Assembly: GCF_965638725.1 (NCBI RefSeq)
Contig: NC_134950.1
Location: forward strand, 28,148,932-28,212,931
Direction of reading: 5' to 3'
DNA: 64,000 nucleotides
Origin: Aptenodytes patagonicus
Lineage: Eukaryota > Chordata > Aves > Sphenisciformes > Spheniscidae
Of this stretch, positions 1-12,148 are shown in pieces. A program made the position numbers and the translations under genes. The notes under the pieces are model-generated. The model made no database searches. It was not told the origin of the DNA and was given only the letters and a program-made list of their open reading frames with translations. Position 1 is the first letter of the stretch. Every line of letters begins with the position of its first letter.

Positions 1-1345
1 CATATTTTTGAGAAACACAGACGAATTAGGTAGTGATTACCAAAACGCGAAAGCTCAAATTTCTTAACTGTTTGTGAAAGTGTATAGCAAACTTCAAGAC
101 TGGATGACAAAGTTAATTTTAGATTCAAAGGTTATTTTTCAACCTTAGGTATCAGAGTAATAATAAGGATTCTATGTCTGAAAAATAAGGTGTTGAGCTC
201 TGTATTATTAAATGGTAGTTGGAATTAATATTAAATGATAGCTGGAACTAATGAAGCCTAGTTTCTTTTACTGGTTTTGACTCGTGGCTGACTGACTTTG
301 CAGTCTGAGACAGTGGAAGCTCCAACTGAATCTTTCCAGCAATTGATACATTTGAAAGGGGTTTTGTTGTTGTTGGTTTTGGTTTTTGTTGGGTTCTTTT
401 GTTACACAGATTATCTAAGTCCTAACAAGGTATGAGTTTCTATTACCACTTTTTAGAACTTGTACGGTCTGTTTCCACCGGCCATTTTCATAAAATTTGT
501 AGAAACAATTATCTTTGACACTTCTTTCTCCATCTTCTGTGGAATTAGCTCAAGGACTCTAAAATTAGACAACATACACAGAGACCGTACAAGTATTTTC
601 TCATTAGGTAAATAGGACAGAAGAGTTCAGCAGTGAATTTTGGGACTCATGAATTAAGATTAACTTGGTAATTTTAGCTGACAATGAAACAACTATAGGA
701 ACGCTTGGAGAATGACTGCTTGGTTTCAGCAATGACTCTTTCATCACAAATGCCAAGCAGCACACCATGATAATCCCATGCCTTTCTTTCCCATCTCCCT
801 ACACTCCTCGGTCTCCTCTCCCCCACCCCAGTACTGGATCCATTCGTTGTACTGAATGCTACTGATCAATGGATTCCCTCTGAATGGTCAAATATGATTT
901 GGGCATGTTTTAAACAGGTTTCAAAAACATTTGAAAAGTAGTATCAGAAGATTCACTCTCTGCAGAAATTATTACGTAATTTCTTACAGATTCTTTGATA
1001 ATTATTATATTCTTTATTGGATAACATTGTGAGAGAGTAAGGATAACACCTTAGGCACAGAGGCATATGGTTTTACCTTAGCTCAGTGTTAGGTAAGGTA
1101 ACACCTTACCTTCTAAAGGTCCATTTCTTCCACACTGTGCATGGAAGTAAAGACAATTAAATACTCAGGTAGCATGCCTTTCTTGTACACTATTCCTAGA
1201 CTCTGTCACCATAGGACATAGTTTCTATTTTATGTGTGTCATGACAGAAGACATTTAAAACTGAACTGATACATGAGCTCAAGTGTTTCAATTTTAAAGT
1301 AGCTGACTTGAAGGTATCTTACAGGAGTTTGAAGGCTTAAGTCAC
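1..1345. other. SLC26A7 intron, no recognised element
   Basis: AT-rich sequence downstream of the SLC26A7 coding exon on the minus strand, so presumably its following intron. I looked on the minus strand for the next SLC26A7 membrane-domain exon and saw nothing resembling it. A donor-like minus-strand site near 1109-1114 closes only a 25-base segment whose translation does not fit the family. No other feature is seen. Confidence 0.5.
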
Positions 1346-1937
1346 TGTCCTGGTTTCAGCAGGGATAGAGTTAATTTCCTTCCTAGTAGCTGGTACAGTG
1401 CTGTGTTTTGGATTTAGGGTGAGAACAATGTTGATAACACACCGATGTTTCAGTTGTTGCTAGGTAGTGCTTACACTAGTCAAGGACTTTTCAGCTTCCC
1501 GTGCTCTGCCGGCTGAGAAGGCTGGAGGTGCACAAGAAGCTGGGAGAGGGCACAGCCAGGACAGCTGACCCCAACTGGCCAAAGGGACATTCCATACCAT
1601 ATGACATCATGCTCAGCATATAAAGCTGGGGAAAGAAGAAGGAAGGGGGGGACGTTCGGAGTGATGGAGTTTGTCTTCCCAAGTAACCATTACGCGTGAT
1701 GGAGCCCTGCTTTCCTGGAGATGGCTGAACACCTGCCTGCCGATGGGAAGGAGTGAAGGAATTCCTTGTTTTGCTTTGCTTGCGTGCGCAGCTTTTGCTT
1801 TACCTATTAAACTGTCTTTATCTCAACCCACGAGTTTTCTCACTTCTACCCTTCTGATTCTCTCTCCCATTCCACTGGGGGAGAGTGAGCGAGCGGCTGT
1901 GTGGTGCTCAGTTGCCGGCTGAGGTTAAACCACAACA
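1346..1937 (+). mobile_element. Solo ERV LTR, 592 bp, plus orientation
   Basis: The element starts TGTCCTGG and ends CCACAACA, and is flanked by an exact 5-bp target duplication, GTCAC at 1341-1345 and at 1938-1942. Inside, a TATAAA box lies at 1619-1624 and an ATTAAA polyadenylation signal at 1806-1811. This U3-R-U5 order fits the plus orientation. No internal retroviral region or second LTR is attached, so it is a solo LTR left by homologous recombination. A relative in the opposite orientation lies at 53690-54248, with the same terminal sequences and a matching central block (tandem CATATGGTA-type segment and the compressed AGCTGGGAGAGGG-type stretch). The 5-bp duplication suggests an ERVL-like class, which is inference. 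Insertion is within an SLC26A7 intron, antisense to the gene. Confidence 0.88.
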
Positions 1938-1942
1938 GTCAC

Positions 1943-4533
1943 ATTCAGAAACTAATTTTGATCCTGAAAACCAGAAGATGAATGCTAGTAGCACTTTAAA
2001 ACTTTATCCAAAATAAAAGATGGCATAAAAACAACTATTCTGAACTATCCTTTACCTTTATAAAAGACTTTTTTGGGAGCAAACATTATCTACAAACATT
2101 GATTGCTGATATTTCTATTAATTTGCTCTTTTGTTTTTCTCACTTATAAGGCAGACAACAAAACCTGCTATTGCATAGGAATTCTCCAGAAACAATTTCT
2201 GAAAATTCTGTGAGAAGCAGTTATGAGTATTATCTTTATTGCATTCACTATGACACACTAAGGACAGTGACTTTCCTCTTTCCTTCCTTCTTTTACAAAG
2301 GGAAGCCAGCTATATCATCTAAAATTTAGATTAGAAGTTGGAACACAGACGCATTACACCAGATCAGAGCAGTGGCCAACCTGAATAGTCTGAACACGGC
2401 CAATGCCAGATGAGTAAGAAATCCCACAGTAGGAAATTGTAAAAAACACAGCTCAGTAGGAAGGTATTTCTTAATTATTCTCAAGCTACTGGACTGCTCT
2501 CTACCCTGGAGTATGCAGCTTTCATCACTCAGAAAACTGTTGTGTATGAATACAACTGCAGATTTTTCCATATATTTCCATAACTCAAGTTTATTTCCAT
2601 ATACTTGAATTTACTTAAACATGTTGCTGCAACACCAAATGACACTGTGCTCTGCATGTCAGTTGTCACTGGTTACTAGTTTTTTCCTACCATTGTTAGA
2701 ATTTCTGCCTTTCATTTCATTACAAAACTTCTTGTTTTATTTTGTGGGTGGAAGGAAACAGACCCAATAAGACCTCTCAAAATTTGGGGTCTTTTCCCTT
2801 TGTGCTATATAACAAATGGGACTTTTTATTTTCTTGCATAACCCTCTCTGTGAAAGCATTAAAGGATAGTGCTGGTAACTGGAAGGCTTACGACACTAGG
2901 AAAAGAGCTAATGTAAGCAGGATCTAGATAACTATGTGGTGTTCAAGTTAAAGCACCACAACCATGATAAAATTCTTTGGTATCTAACTCTCCTCCTTTT
3001 CCATCCCCTAAAATCATTCTGAAATCTTGAGAAACAGTGAGGGGAGAGAAAGGAAAAACAGGTCAGCAGGAGGGAAGAGTTTCAATGTATTTGTTTTTAA
3101 ACAGCATAAAATAAGGATAAAATTATTTCTAGAGTACTTAGAAATAATGTAGGAAAACAAAACCAATATTTTCTGTCTTCACTGGATATTCTTAAATTTG
3201 TCTGTTACATTACATTACTTCCTGGTACGAGACTCAAACAAGAAAATCCTGGCTAAAACTACCAGCAGTGCAGAACTGCTGTTTAACTTAACATTTTTGA
3301 TTAATTTCAACATACTGTTATTAACAGCATTTTAATTACAATTGTTGTATACGCACATACCAGTGAAATTAGACACTTTGCAGTGTTACGGTATTAAGGT
3401 TCTTAAAGTTAAATCATGCCAATGCAGATGTTCTTAATTACTTTAAAAGCACAAATACTTACACAAATCAGTTGTTTCCAGCTCCAGCATAATTCAGTTA
3501 AAGGAGTGCTTATAATTTAACAACATGAATGATAGTTAAGCATAGCTAATATGGGAAATTGTTAAGAAATAATATATATAGTTTACATAAGGGAAGGAGT
3601 TAAAGTCCATCTGAGGCGGATAAGAAGCTGTGATTTGCCTGAGACAAATATAAAATATTGCCAAAAGAAGGTGACACTGTCAAAGACATCAAAAACCAAC
3701 AAAAGCATTTATTTCCCAGTAGCTGTCACATTACACACCCGGATTACTGGGACTGTAGGTTTCTGCAGGTCATTGTGCAGACTGTTTTGGGGAGTTTTTC
3801 CTTTTTTTTTTTTTTCCTTTTTTTTTTTTAAAGCTGCCAAATGGAGTCTAGCTCCACCCTTACTTTGTATTGCTGCTTGAAAAGAGACGTGGTAGGTAAT
3901 GTAATACAGCATTAAATCAACACAGAAGCTGAAGCACGCAAGCCACAGATGCAGGCAGATCTTCTCTGTGGGTAATGTCTCTGGCAGGAGCACCCTTCAT
4001 GCACAGAAAGTTGTTAATTATTTCCTGCTGTGCTCTGGGCTTCCACAGGTAACAGTATAATGCCAATGTTTCTTCCAGAACAACATCTCTTACAATGCAG
4101 TTATCATGTAGACATATTTTGTTTTCCATATGAAATAGGGAAAAAGGTGGTCATTTAACTGATAAAACATTGTATATAGCCATATGCTGTGTGAATAGAG
4201 TTACTGCTCTCTTATCTTCTATATTAAGTCTTCGAAAAATTGTCAAAGGGATGGGATATATAGTAAAGTTCCAGCTTACAAAAATTAGCTACAATAACAG
4301 AAGGCATTTCTATTTGCACATCCACTATATACACATAAGAGTTAAGACTAAACATTTTTTCCTTATATTTTTATTTAATTATATCAACATTAGATATATA
4401 AGCATGTCTTTGTTTTAACCAAAGCTTTACGATAATATTAAACAAGAAAGAAAAAAAGAAAAAGAAAAAGAAGACCAGACTAATTCAGCATGACCAGATT
4501 TCAAAATATGAATCCGAAATGAGTTAACTGTAC
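1943..4533. other. SLC26A7 intron, no recognised element
   Basis: Unique-looking AT-rich intron sequence with a long interrupted T run near 3801-3829. A minus-strand open frame of 70 codons at 3917-4129 has a plausible amino-acid composition, but it has no consensus splice context or homologue that I recognise, so I do not call it a gene. Confidence 0.45.
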
Positions 4534-4723
4534 CTTGAGTCACCTGTTGGATAGCTAGCATCGTCCCGGAAACCGTATCGGGAATCAAATTTTCCTTCCA
4601 ATTGTAGACAGGCACCCATTTGAAGATGGGCAGCCTTCTCATACACCAGACTTTGATATCTTCAAAGCGAACAGCCTGGATCTTCCTCCAGACTGCACTT
4701 CTTTTCCTTTTTGCTCCTGTCAT
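4534..4723 (-). CDS. SLC26A7: SLC26A7 first coding exon (partial gene)
   Basis: SLC26A7 is a multi-pass anion transporter (chloride/bicarbonate exchange and chloride conductance) of kidney, stomach and thyroid epithelia. This exon encodes the cytoplasmic N-terminus: it opens MTGAKRKR, passes RRLPIFKW, and ends in the SLC26 signature [10 protein letters not shown] followed by IQQVTQ, just before the first membrane helix. Those blocks match the vertebrate SLC26A7 N-terminus in order and spacing. The exon ends with a phase-1 donor (CAAG|GTACAG) at 4534/4533. The exon itself extends up to 4833, where a strong acceptor (T-rich tract, CTGTAG) is found, so 4724-4833 is 5' UTR. A second ATG directly precedes the chosen one (4724-4726). 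I chose the second because MTGAKRK is the conserved start. The remaining exons lie below base 1. Residue count here is 63 plus one base. Confidence 0.93.
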
Positions 4724-4833
4724 CATTCCCACCGCCCCAAAAACAGTTCCTCTTTCAGAAGAGCGCACAGTTGAGGAATCGCCCTGATCTGTGTCAATCT
4801 CCGGTTTTCTTCTGAGATTTTGCAGTTCCAAAA
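4724..4833 (-). other. SLC26A7: SLC26A7 5' UTR portion of the exon
   Basis: Between the acceptor at 4834-4835 and the initiator codon the exon has 110 bases with no in-frame stop. It is read here as 5' UTR, and an upstream non-coding exon must exist. Because the frame is open, a longer N-terminus is possible if an upstream exon supplies an ATG. Confidence 0.6.
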
Positions 4834-7182
4834 CTACAGAGAAAAAAAACAAAACCAGAAGCACTTAAGATTTCTGCAGCTGCTCTCTAGCTATACTCAA
4901 TAAAAACACTTATTAAATGCTTCAATCATATAAACAGCTACATGAAATGCAAGAACCGTTTATAGCAAAGATCACATTTTCTGCTCTTTGCAAAACTTTG
5001 GTCTAGTATCACGTTAGTTTATGATTCTGTCCAATAACCTCCCGCTTTATATTCCCTGTAATGCTTGTGCTTTTGGCCTCAGTCCAGTGGTAAAATGAGG
5101 TATTACTGGGTGTGTGTGTGTGATATAGGCTGGGCTATGCTAATATGAGTGGGAAGCGCCCAGTGGAGCAGGCATCTCCCTGCCAAGCCCAGGAGAGCAG
5201 CCTTGCCTCTCCTGGGGGGGAGCTTTTCTGGCCGAGGTCAGAAGGCATGAAGTCCTCAGTAACCCTGGTGCTAGCAAACTTGTTTTACTCCATCAACATT
5301 TTGTCTTCTAAATGACAGTAAAAAGCTTATTTATGTAGAAAATGCAGAACATCAGGTAGCAATAAGTCCTGCTGAAAACATACACAGATTCTCTCTGTAG
5401 GCTGAAGCCTCAGACAAGTGTAACAAGCTCAAAGTGCAGTGAAGGACTGCAAGCTATCGGCTCCACGTGGGAAGTGCTAAAACCGCTTGCGATAATCATT
5501 CTTCTTCAAAGCTACTCCTTTCTGCTCTTTCTAGTCCACCCAGCAAAGGCGCTCTCAACGAAGATAGTTCACCAAGTAACTTTTGATCTTGTAATAACAT
5601 TCGTGCTCCTTGTGTACGATACAAAGTGGTCAGACACAAAGTGATAAGAGCATGGAAGAGCTTAAAATGTCAAGACATTTAAATGCCTTGTCCAATATGG
5701 AGCAAGGACACAGTGGCTTTCCTCTAAGTTTTTTGTATCTCTGGATGGCAAAGAAATTCAAGTTAAAATGTAAGATCCATCATATGGGTGAAGTGTCTTC
5801 CCAATCACTATTCTGCAGTAGGCAATAAAAATAAATATATTTTTTAAATATTTCAATTTTATTTATATAAATTAATTTACATTTTATTGTTTAGATTAAG
5901 ATGAACAAAACTGAAGCATTGTCCATCCAAAACAACTTTAGAAAAATGAGACTTTGTTTCCAAATCCAATAGGGAGAAAAGCGGAAGGGCAAATGCACCA
6001 CAGTTCATTCTACCGAGTGACATTCAGGTGGTGTCCACTGTTGTGCCCCTTAGAAATGCAAAGGGAAAAAAGAAAAAAAGAAATAACAGGAAAAGATTGA
6101 TTAAAGACAGATCCTCACTTCTAACTATTCCAGGCATACTTGTTCTTTGCCCTGCCCATCCTTTAACCATGTACACTTTTTATGGAACAGAAGAAACACG
6201 AGACAGGTTTATCTTATTTCTATTCACTGGAATAAACTCTAAGCATCAATTCCTTTTTCCTTTTTTTTTTTTAATATGGGGTTTGTGTTTTGGTTTTTTT
6301 CTGTGTGTGTATCACTGCTTTTAGCTTGAAAGTGCAGTTCAATGACTTCATAATCAAGGGTTTTATAGCTGCCAAGTGTTTCACAACACAGACCTTTCCC
6401 TACTTTCAATGATCAGAAGTGGACAGGAATCCTTCTAGCTACACCGAGAGTTACTCAGCTGTCAGGGGCTGCTTAGTTTCGATAAAATGTTCAGTACCTC
6501 TAACTGTAATAGAATTTAGTGGTGAAAAAAAATTAATACATTTCTACACATAGACATGTATGTACAAAAAATGTACCCAAATACGGGTACTTGTGTAAAA
6601 GAGACTACTCCTATTTAAAAAAAAAAAAAATAAAAATCATGGTTCGCTAGAAGCTCTGAATATTCTGAAACAGTCAAAAAAAAAACTGTTATGAAACCAA
6701 AGAACCATCACTAAACACACAGGAACATACTCTCCATTCTCCAAACTTCTCGCATCAAAATGCTGAAGCTGTTTGAAAAAGTCTGTAGTTGAGATTTTCC
6801 CACCTCATATTTGCAGAGTCAGTAAATCTGGACAGTTTTCATCAATCCCAGATTAGTATCTGAACTCCTAGGATTAGCTATATCAACAGACTTTTGTCCC
6901 TCACCAATAACAAGGGATGGTTTCTCTCTATGGGTATGTGCATGCGTGAGTGCAAACATCTTACAACTAATACTTGAAAATAAGCCCTGTTAGACGCAGA
7001 CAGAACTGCACATGCAAAGTCTTTGGGATGTCCGTGCTCATGTGGAATTTGTGCAGAAATTTTGGTTTACTCCAACAATTACTCTGATGAGTAAAAAATT
7101 GCATTATCATTAAATCTGGAGTTGATAACATCGTCACTAGTCTTGAAAAACATTGTTCCTTGTTGTAAGTTTGAAATTAATA
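4834..7182. other. Intergenic/intronic stretch upstream of the SLC26A7 exon
   Basis: No gene recognised. It holds a short (TG)6 run at 5111-5122, an A-rich/T-rich low-complexity patch near 5826-5890, and several homopolymers (for example poly-A near 6617-6631). The first non-coding exon and promoter of SLC26A7 should lie somewhere upstream on this strand, but nothing here marks them. Confidence 0.4.
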
Positions 7183-7227
7183 AAGGTCCCTTCCAACCCA
7201 AACTATTCTATGATTCTATGATTCTAT
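7183..7227 (+). mobile_element. CR1 3' tail fragment
   Basis: The sequence AGGTCCCTTCCAACCCA followed by repeated ATTCTATG units is the diagnostic 3' terminus of a bird CR1 retrotransposon. Only about 45 bp are retained. Confidence 0.8.
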
Positions 7228-9491
7228 TCTTAGTTAGCAATGACACAAAGCAACAGATCACTTACAACACCCCAGACAAAGAAATAAAAATTTTTAAGGG
7301 AAAACATCTGTACAGGTATGCGTAACAGCAAGTCTATACCTCACTACACAGTAGTCCAACATTTGAATCTTAAAGACACATCAAAAAACACTTTCCTAAA
7401 ACACATCAACATCCTAACTGAAACACACACCTTATCACACACGCACAATGTTTAAACATTTTCCCATCAGGTGGCTTTCGTTAACCTATAGACCTATAAC
7501 CTATAAACTCCCAGACTATGCAGATTTGTCATACTTCAAACTGTATCACGATGTACCTGAGCTATCAGAACTATGAGACCTTCTCCTTTCCTGAAACAGG
7601 CATACAGAACTTAGTTTTCTGGAACACCAAAGGATAAGCATGAGGAACCTTTGTTTTTATACATTTAAGTCAGTGTATTCACACACACACACACTGTTGT
7701 AAGGTTAGATTTTTTTACAATTAGCCCTTCTGATGATCTTATATAAGTAAAGCCTATTTTCAAGTGATTAGATGGTTGTTTTTTTCTGGGAAATACACAA
7801 AAGTATGATTCTAGTAGTGTACATATGTACAATGCTAAAAAGATAACGACCATAAGTCAAAATTTAGAATACAGATAGTATATAAAAGGAAAGAATTATT
7901 GCATCATAGATCAGATCTGGTGGGCTTTTCAAACCTAATTTATAATAGGTTCCATAAAAATGAGGTAACCTCTGTGGGGGCAGTCTGTATTTTCATCAGC
8001 TCCTCTAACATTTACGTACATTGGATATTTACATACACGGTGGACACGTGGAGGTAGGAGGTTTGATTTTTTAGCTCTGGCCTCAAAGGATTTTAAGAAA
8101 AAAAAAAAAATCTAACACCTTACTCCAACCTAGACCTCAAAAAGAATAATTTCTGGCAAACTCTGAGATAGAAGCCCTAATCCCCACTTCGTATGGAAGC
8201 AGCTTTTGTAGGAAATCACTGGACTCTTGAATGAGAACTGGTTTTAGTCTTTATATAAACTGACAGGAAAGTTCAAGAACTATACTTGTGTTTACATATG
8301 CTCACAGAAGTTAAATGAATCTGTTCGTACCTTAGGCAGGCATAGATGCCATGATGGAAATGTGACTTGCTCTTTGTAAGTTTTCTCAGGAAGACAGATC
8401 ACTTACTAAATATCTGCAAACATCCAATAGTAAACCAATTTCGACTAACTAAACCTGTATTCCTGCTGATGTACACCATTTGCTCCCCAAGAACATCCAG
8501 TACATCCAAGTCATTTCCCCATGTTCTCCCATCTACCCTCACTGGGCAAGGGAAAGTATGTGCTGTCATTAGTCCAAAGCTACGTGCACTTTTCTGGCTG
8601 GCTGGCCACTGCCAGAATATATATATGATTGAGCTCTGAATATATACTGAGTATGTAATGATTGAGCTTTCCTCAGCTTTTCTTCAGTGGGGAAACTAAT
8701 TTCCATTCATCCTTGTCCTCTATCCTGACCAACAATTTCTATGAACTCAGTTTTGATACTGCTGTCTTTCTGTCAAATGCAGATAACAATGGCTAAAGGA
8801 TTAAGAGGATACCAGATGAAAGACTTAAGAAAAAGAAGACAGGCAAAGATCTTGGTCACACAAAGCTTGTGTCTATAGGAAAGATGGCTAGAATTCCAAG
8901 AGAAATCCTACGAAAAATTCCAAGTATGTTTGACAAAGCACAGCTGGCTGGGAATGAAAGTCAGATTTAAAATAAGGAGTGATAGGTACTAGTCCAGAGA
9001 GACCAAACCGTGCAGTTCATACATCGCAGAACACAGCATATGAGAATATTATACAAGCTACCAGAATGATAAGAGAATGCTGACAAATGGAACAACACAA
9101 AAACAGTGACGAAAATCTACACCTTCAAAAAAGCATTCCTGAATTTTGAAAGTTTGTCAAAAAATAGGTTATCAATCACATGTATTACATAAAATATTAA
9201 ACTAGGCCACAGAAGAAGCATATGTTTAAGTATGCAAATTATTTACTACTGCAATTTAAGGAACTTCCCTCTCTGAAATTCTGGTGCATCAAAACCAAGC
9301 ATAATTCACAAACTCCGAACCTTGCTAATATATCTTCCACAGTTGGATGGAATGCATTTATTTTCAGTAATACCTAACTTTAAAAGTACTCCTGATTTCA
9401 ATCATCAAATACTTAAATGTGGACCTAAATTGAAAAAGATATGATTCTTGTCCTTCACAAAACAGATTAAGCTAAAATCCCCATGCCTTCA
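7228..9491. other. Non-coding stretch
   Basis: An (AC)7 dinucleotide run is at 7681-7694 and a poly-A run near 8098-8110. No gene, RNA or recognisable repeat family seen otherwise. Confidence 0.4.
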
Positions 9492-9761
9492 TCATACAGG
9501 ACGTTTAGGAACCACTATGGTGACACTAATACCTCCTTTGCCAGAGTAATCAGAATTATCACAAGATAAAGGTGAGCATCCAAACAACACAGAGGTCAGA
9601 CCTGACTCAGATGGCTTGGGCTCGACTTTAACATCTCTGTAAATGGGCTTTTCAGCATCGTTAATGATGCTGTGCTGCACAAAATTGCGTGAAGCAACAC
9701 TGACATCGAGTGGCTTCGCTTGGTATTTTTCTTCGGTTATTGCAGGGTCCAAGAGCACTGT
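9492..9761 (-). other. Unassigned exon-like open frame, possible terminal exon
   Basis: From just after a stop codon, the minus strand is open for about 90 codons to a TGA/TAG-type stop at 9492. The translation is rich in charged and hydrophilic residues (for example EEKYQAKPLDV, SIINDAEKPIYRD, VKVEPKPSESG) and looks more like real protein than the cysteine- and phenylalanine-rich chance frames around it. There is no in-frame ATG at the start, so if real it is an internal or terminal exon. An acceptor-like AG (TCTAGACAG) sits at its beginning, but the polypyrimidine tract is weak. I do not recognise the family. It could be an unassigned terminal exon between LRRC69 and SLC26A7, an old processed pseudogene, or chance. 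Confidence 0.25.
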
Positions 9762-10091
9762 CTAGATCTGATACTGCCTCATGACATGCTTTTTGAACTG
9801 GATAATATTAACTACATAGTTTAATAACACAGTATGTTAAAAATCAAAGATCTGTAGCATGAATAAAAGGTTTACTCACGACATTTCAAATGTATTTACT
9901 GGTCAGAAATTTAAGACAGGAGGTCAACTGACAGATAAGCAAGGTACTGAACCATGGGAGCTCCTAATGCTCAGGTACAGTCTGTTCTCAGTTCATCTAA
10001 TGAATGACAAATGCAAGTGCAAAACAGGCAAAAAAAAAAAAATCTGATAATGCAACCACCCCCTTAAATTCCATTCCTGTTGAGATACTTA

Positions 10092-10122
10092 CAGCTGTCT
10101 GCTTATAAATTGCCACACAGGT
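10092..10122 (-). other. Candidate 31-nt micro-exon
   Basis: On the minus strand a long T tract ending CTTCCTTAG gives a near-ideal acceptor, and 31 bases later there is a consensus donor GTAAGTATC. Two of the three frames are open through it. It lies 330 bases upstream of the open frame at 9492-9761, and the two could belong to one transcript. No family assignment is possible from 31 bases. Confidence 0.25.
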
Positions 10123-10935
10123 GCTAAGGAAGAAAAAAAAATTATTGGGAAATTATACTAAATAATTTTAGCATATCTAAAATGAGCATAAGAAATCCAA
10201 TAGTGTCCATCTCTTAGGGAAAACATCTGTACAGAAAATCTCATTTTTTCATTCTCTTTTTAGGTTTTTTCTAGCAGTGTTTGAAGGTTACCTTCAAATT
10301 TACTTTCAAATTAGAAAAAAAAGCTTAATTTTTTTTCCTTTTAAACTGTGATTAGTGTCACAGAATGGACTGGAAATTGAGATTTATGAACTTGTCCATT
10401 TGAGAACGCATCTTCATAGCCAAAATAAATAAATATGTATACACATACACTGACATTAAACACAGAAATATTTTGTGGTAACCCCTAGCCTTGACACAGA
10501 CTCATCTGTGCAAGAGAGATGCTGTTTCAGGTCTTAACATCAAAAACACATGTTGAAAAATGTGAAATCACAAGCATCAGTTTCTTCATGTTATTTCACT
10601 TATCCAAATGTTAAGACAGAGTGCATAAACCAGATTTTCTGATTATTGAGTGCACCAACCAGCCTATAAGCCAAACAATGAAAGGAGACCATTTTAACTT
10701 TGGAAACCAACAGATCCAAACTCAAGTGACCCCCTTCCCTTGCATACCTTATGGGCTGGCAGGTGCTCAGAAGCCTGTGGAATGGAGCAGCAACACCGCA
10801 GAAGGAGCTCTTCACTGGTTTTAATTCTAGTCTTGACCGCTGGAGAATGAGGTTCAAAACCTCTGCTCACTCCAAATCTTCTTTCATTTCAAATTGGTGG
10901 GTACTGAGCATTTAAACACACCTTGAAGAAGTATT

Positions 10936-10960
10936 ATAATGATAATGATAATGATAATGA
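10936..10960. repeat. (ATAATG)4 hexanucleotide microsatellite
   Basis: Four perfect copies of ATAATG read directly from the sequence. Confidence 0.85.
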
Positions 10961-11365
10961 AAGTATCCAGCCTTGTGTCTGAGACCTAATCTGTAAATGA
11001 CAGTGCTGAGAACTGGCCCGCCAAAGGCTGTGGGACACTGAGGCACTGATGCAGCTGGGAAGTCTGAACCTGACCTCCATGACAAGGCTCCATTTTTCCT
11101 GGAATTCAGGTGCAACAGCCTTGCAAGTTAGACAAACAGCAGATAGGTCTAAAATGTAGCTATGTTCAAAAAGTGCAGCTCACTGTTCCCAAGCCACCAA
11201 AGGGTTCATACATCAAGTTACTTTTTATCTGAATGAATATAATGTTCTCGTCAACCACAGAACATTTAAGTGCTCACTGATTACTGTTTGTCTCATGAGA
11301 GAATTATTTGGGAACAACTGTCATGAAACAAGCATTCCTGAAGAACTTTATCTCCAGATATCCTT

Positions 11366-11660
11366 AGAATCATAGAATAATTTAAGAGGGCAGGGACCCT
11401 CTGAAGGTCATCTCATCCAAACGCTTCCTCAAAGAAGGGATAACTTCAAAGCCAGATCAAATTGCTCAGGAGCATTTTGCAAATCTCCAAGGACAGAGAT
11501 TCCACAAGCCCTGGGGACAAACTATTCTTGTGCTTAACACCCCTCGCTGCATTTCCCCCCCCCATGTATTGAAACAAAATTTCCCTTGCTACTGCTTGCG
11601 AGCATTGCCTCTTGTTCTTCTGCTATTCAACTCTGACAACAGGCTGGTTCTGTTTTCTCT
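11366..11660 (-). mobile_element. Old CR1 3' fragment, minus orientation
   Basis: It starts at the plus-strand end with AATCATAGAATAAT, the reverse complement of a CR1 tail. It continues with the degraded but recognisable CR1 3' block (TCATCTCATCCAAACGC, CCAAGGACAGAGATTCCAC, CTGGGGACAAAC). Divergence is high, so it is an old insertion. The far boundary is approximate. Confidence 0.65.
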
Positions 11661-12039
11661 GTTACCTTCCTTTACTTGTTCCTCAGACATGACTCCCTTG
11701 TTTCAGTTAGCTTCACTTTCAAGTGGACTCAAAAAATAAGGCAGTCTTATTTGAAAAATAACCACACATGAACCTAATCAAAATGGTAATTATCTTTTAT
11801 ATCAATAGACAACATAAGTTGATTCCAAGCCTTCAGACACAAAAAGTATATTAAAGGTAAGTGCAACAAACTTCACTTTAGTGGAGCAGTAGCAACGTGT
11901 GACTAAAAAGAGAGCCACCCCTGTGCCACAGTAACTCTACTGCCTGTAAGTATGTTGAAAACAGGAAATCCTTAGCAACCATCAGGATCATGAAAAAGAA
12001 TAGTTTTAATAGTCATATAATAGATCAATAAAACAAATT

Positions 12040-12148
12040 TCAAGTAAGAGAAAAAGAATGCTGAAATGTGATATCGCTGTCTTTTGCTTTGAAAGTGGTG
12101 CAGAAAGAATCATTTTCCTGTAGCATCTTCTGGGTTACCATTTCTTCC
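12040..12148 (-). other. Exon-like open frame, unassigned
   Basis: After TTTTTAG at the upper end, the minus strand is open for 35 codons to a stop, beginning EEMVTQKMLQEN. The resemblance to the human LRRC69 C-terminal segment (…NQLAENNPF) is only a few residues, and the position is out of order relative to the other LRRC69 candidate. It is recorded as a weak candidate only. Confidence 0.12.

Noticed and set aside
3917-4129. 70-codon minus-strand frame near the SLC26A7 exon, considered as an LRRC69 3' exon
   Set aside because: No match to the LRRC69 C-terminus and no consensus splice sites at its ends.
10600-11115. Overlapping frames on both strands, considered as a retrogene
   Set aside because: Both strands open over the same stretch with no homology; ends at a microsatellite.
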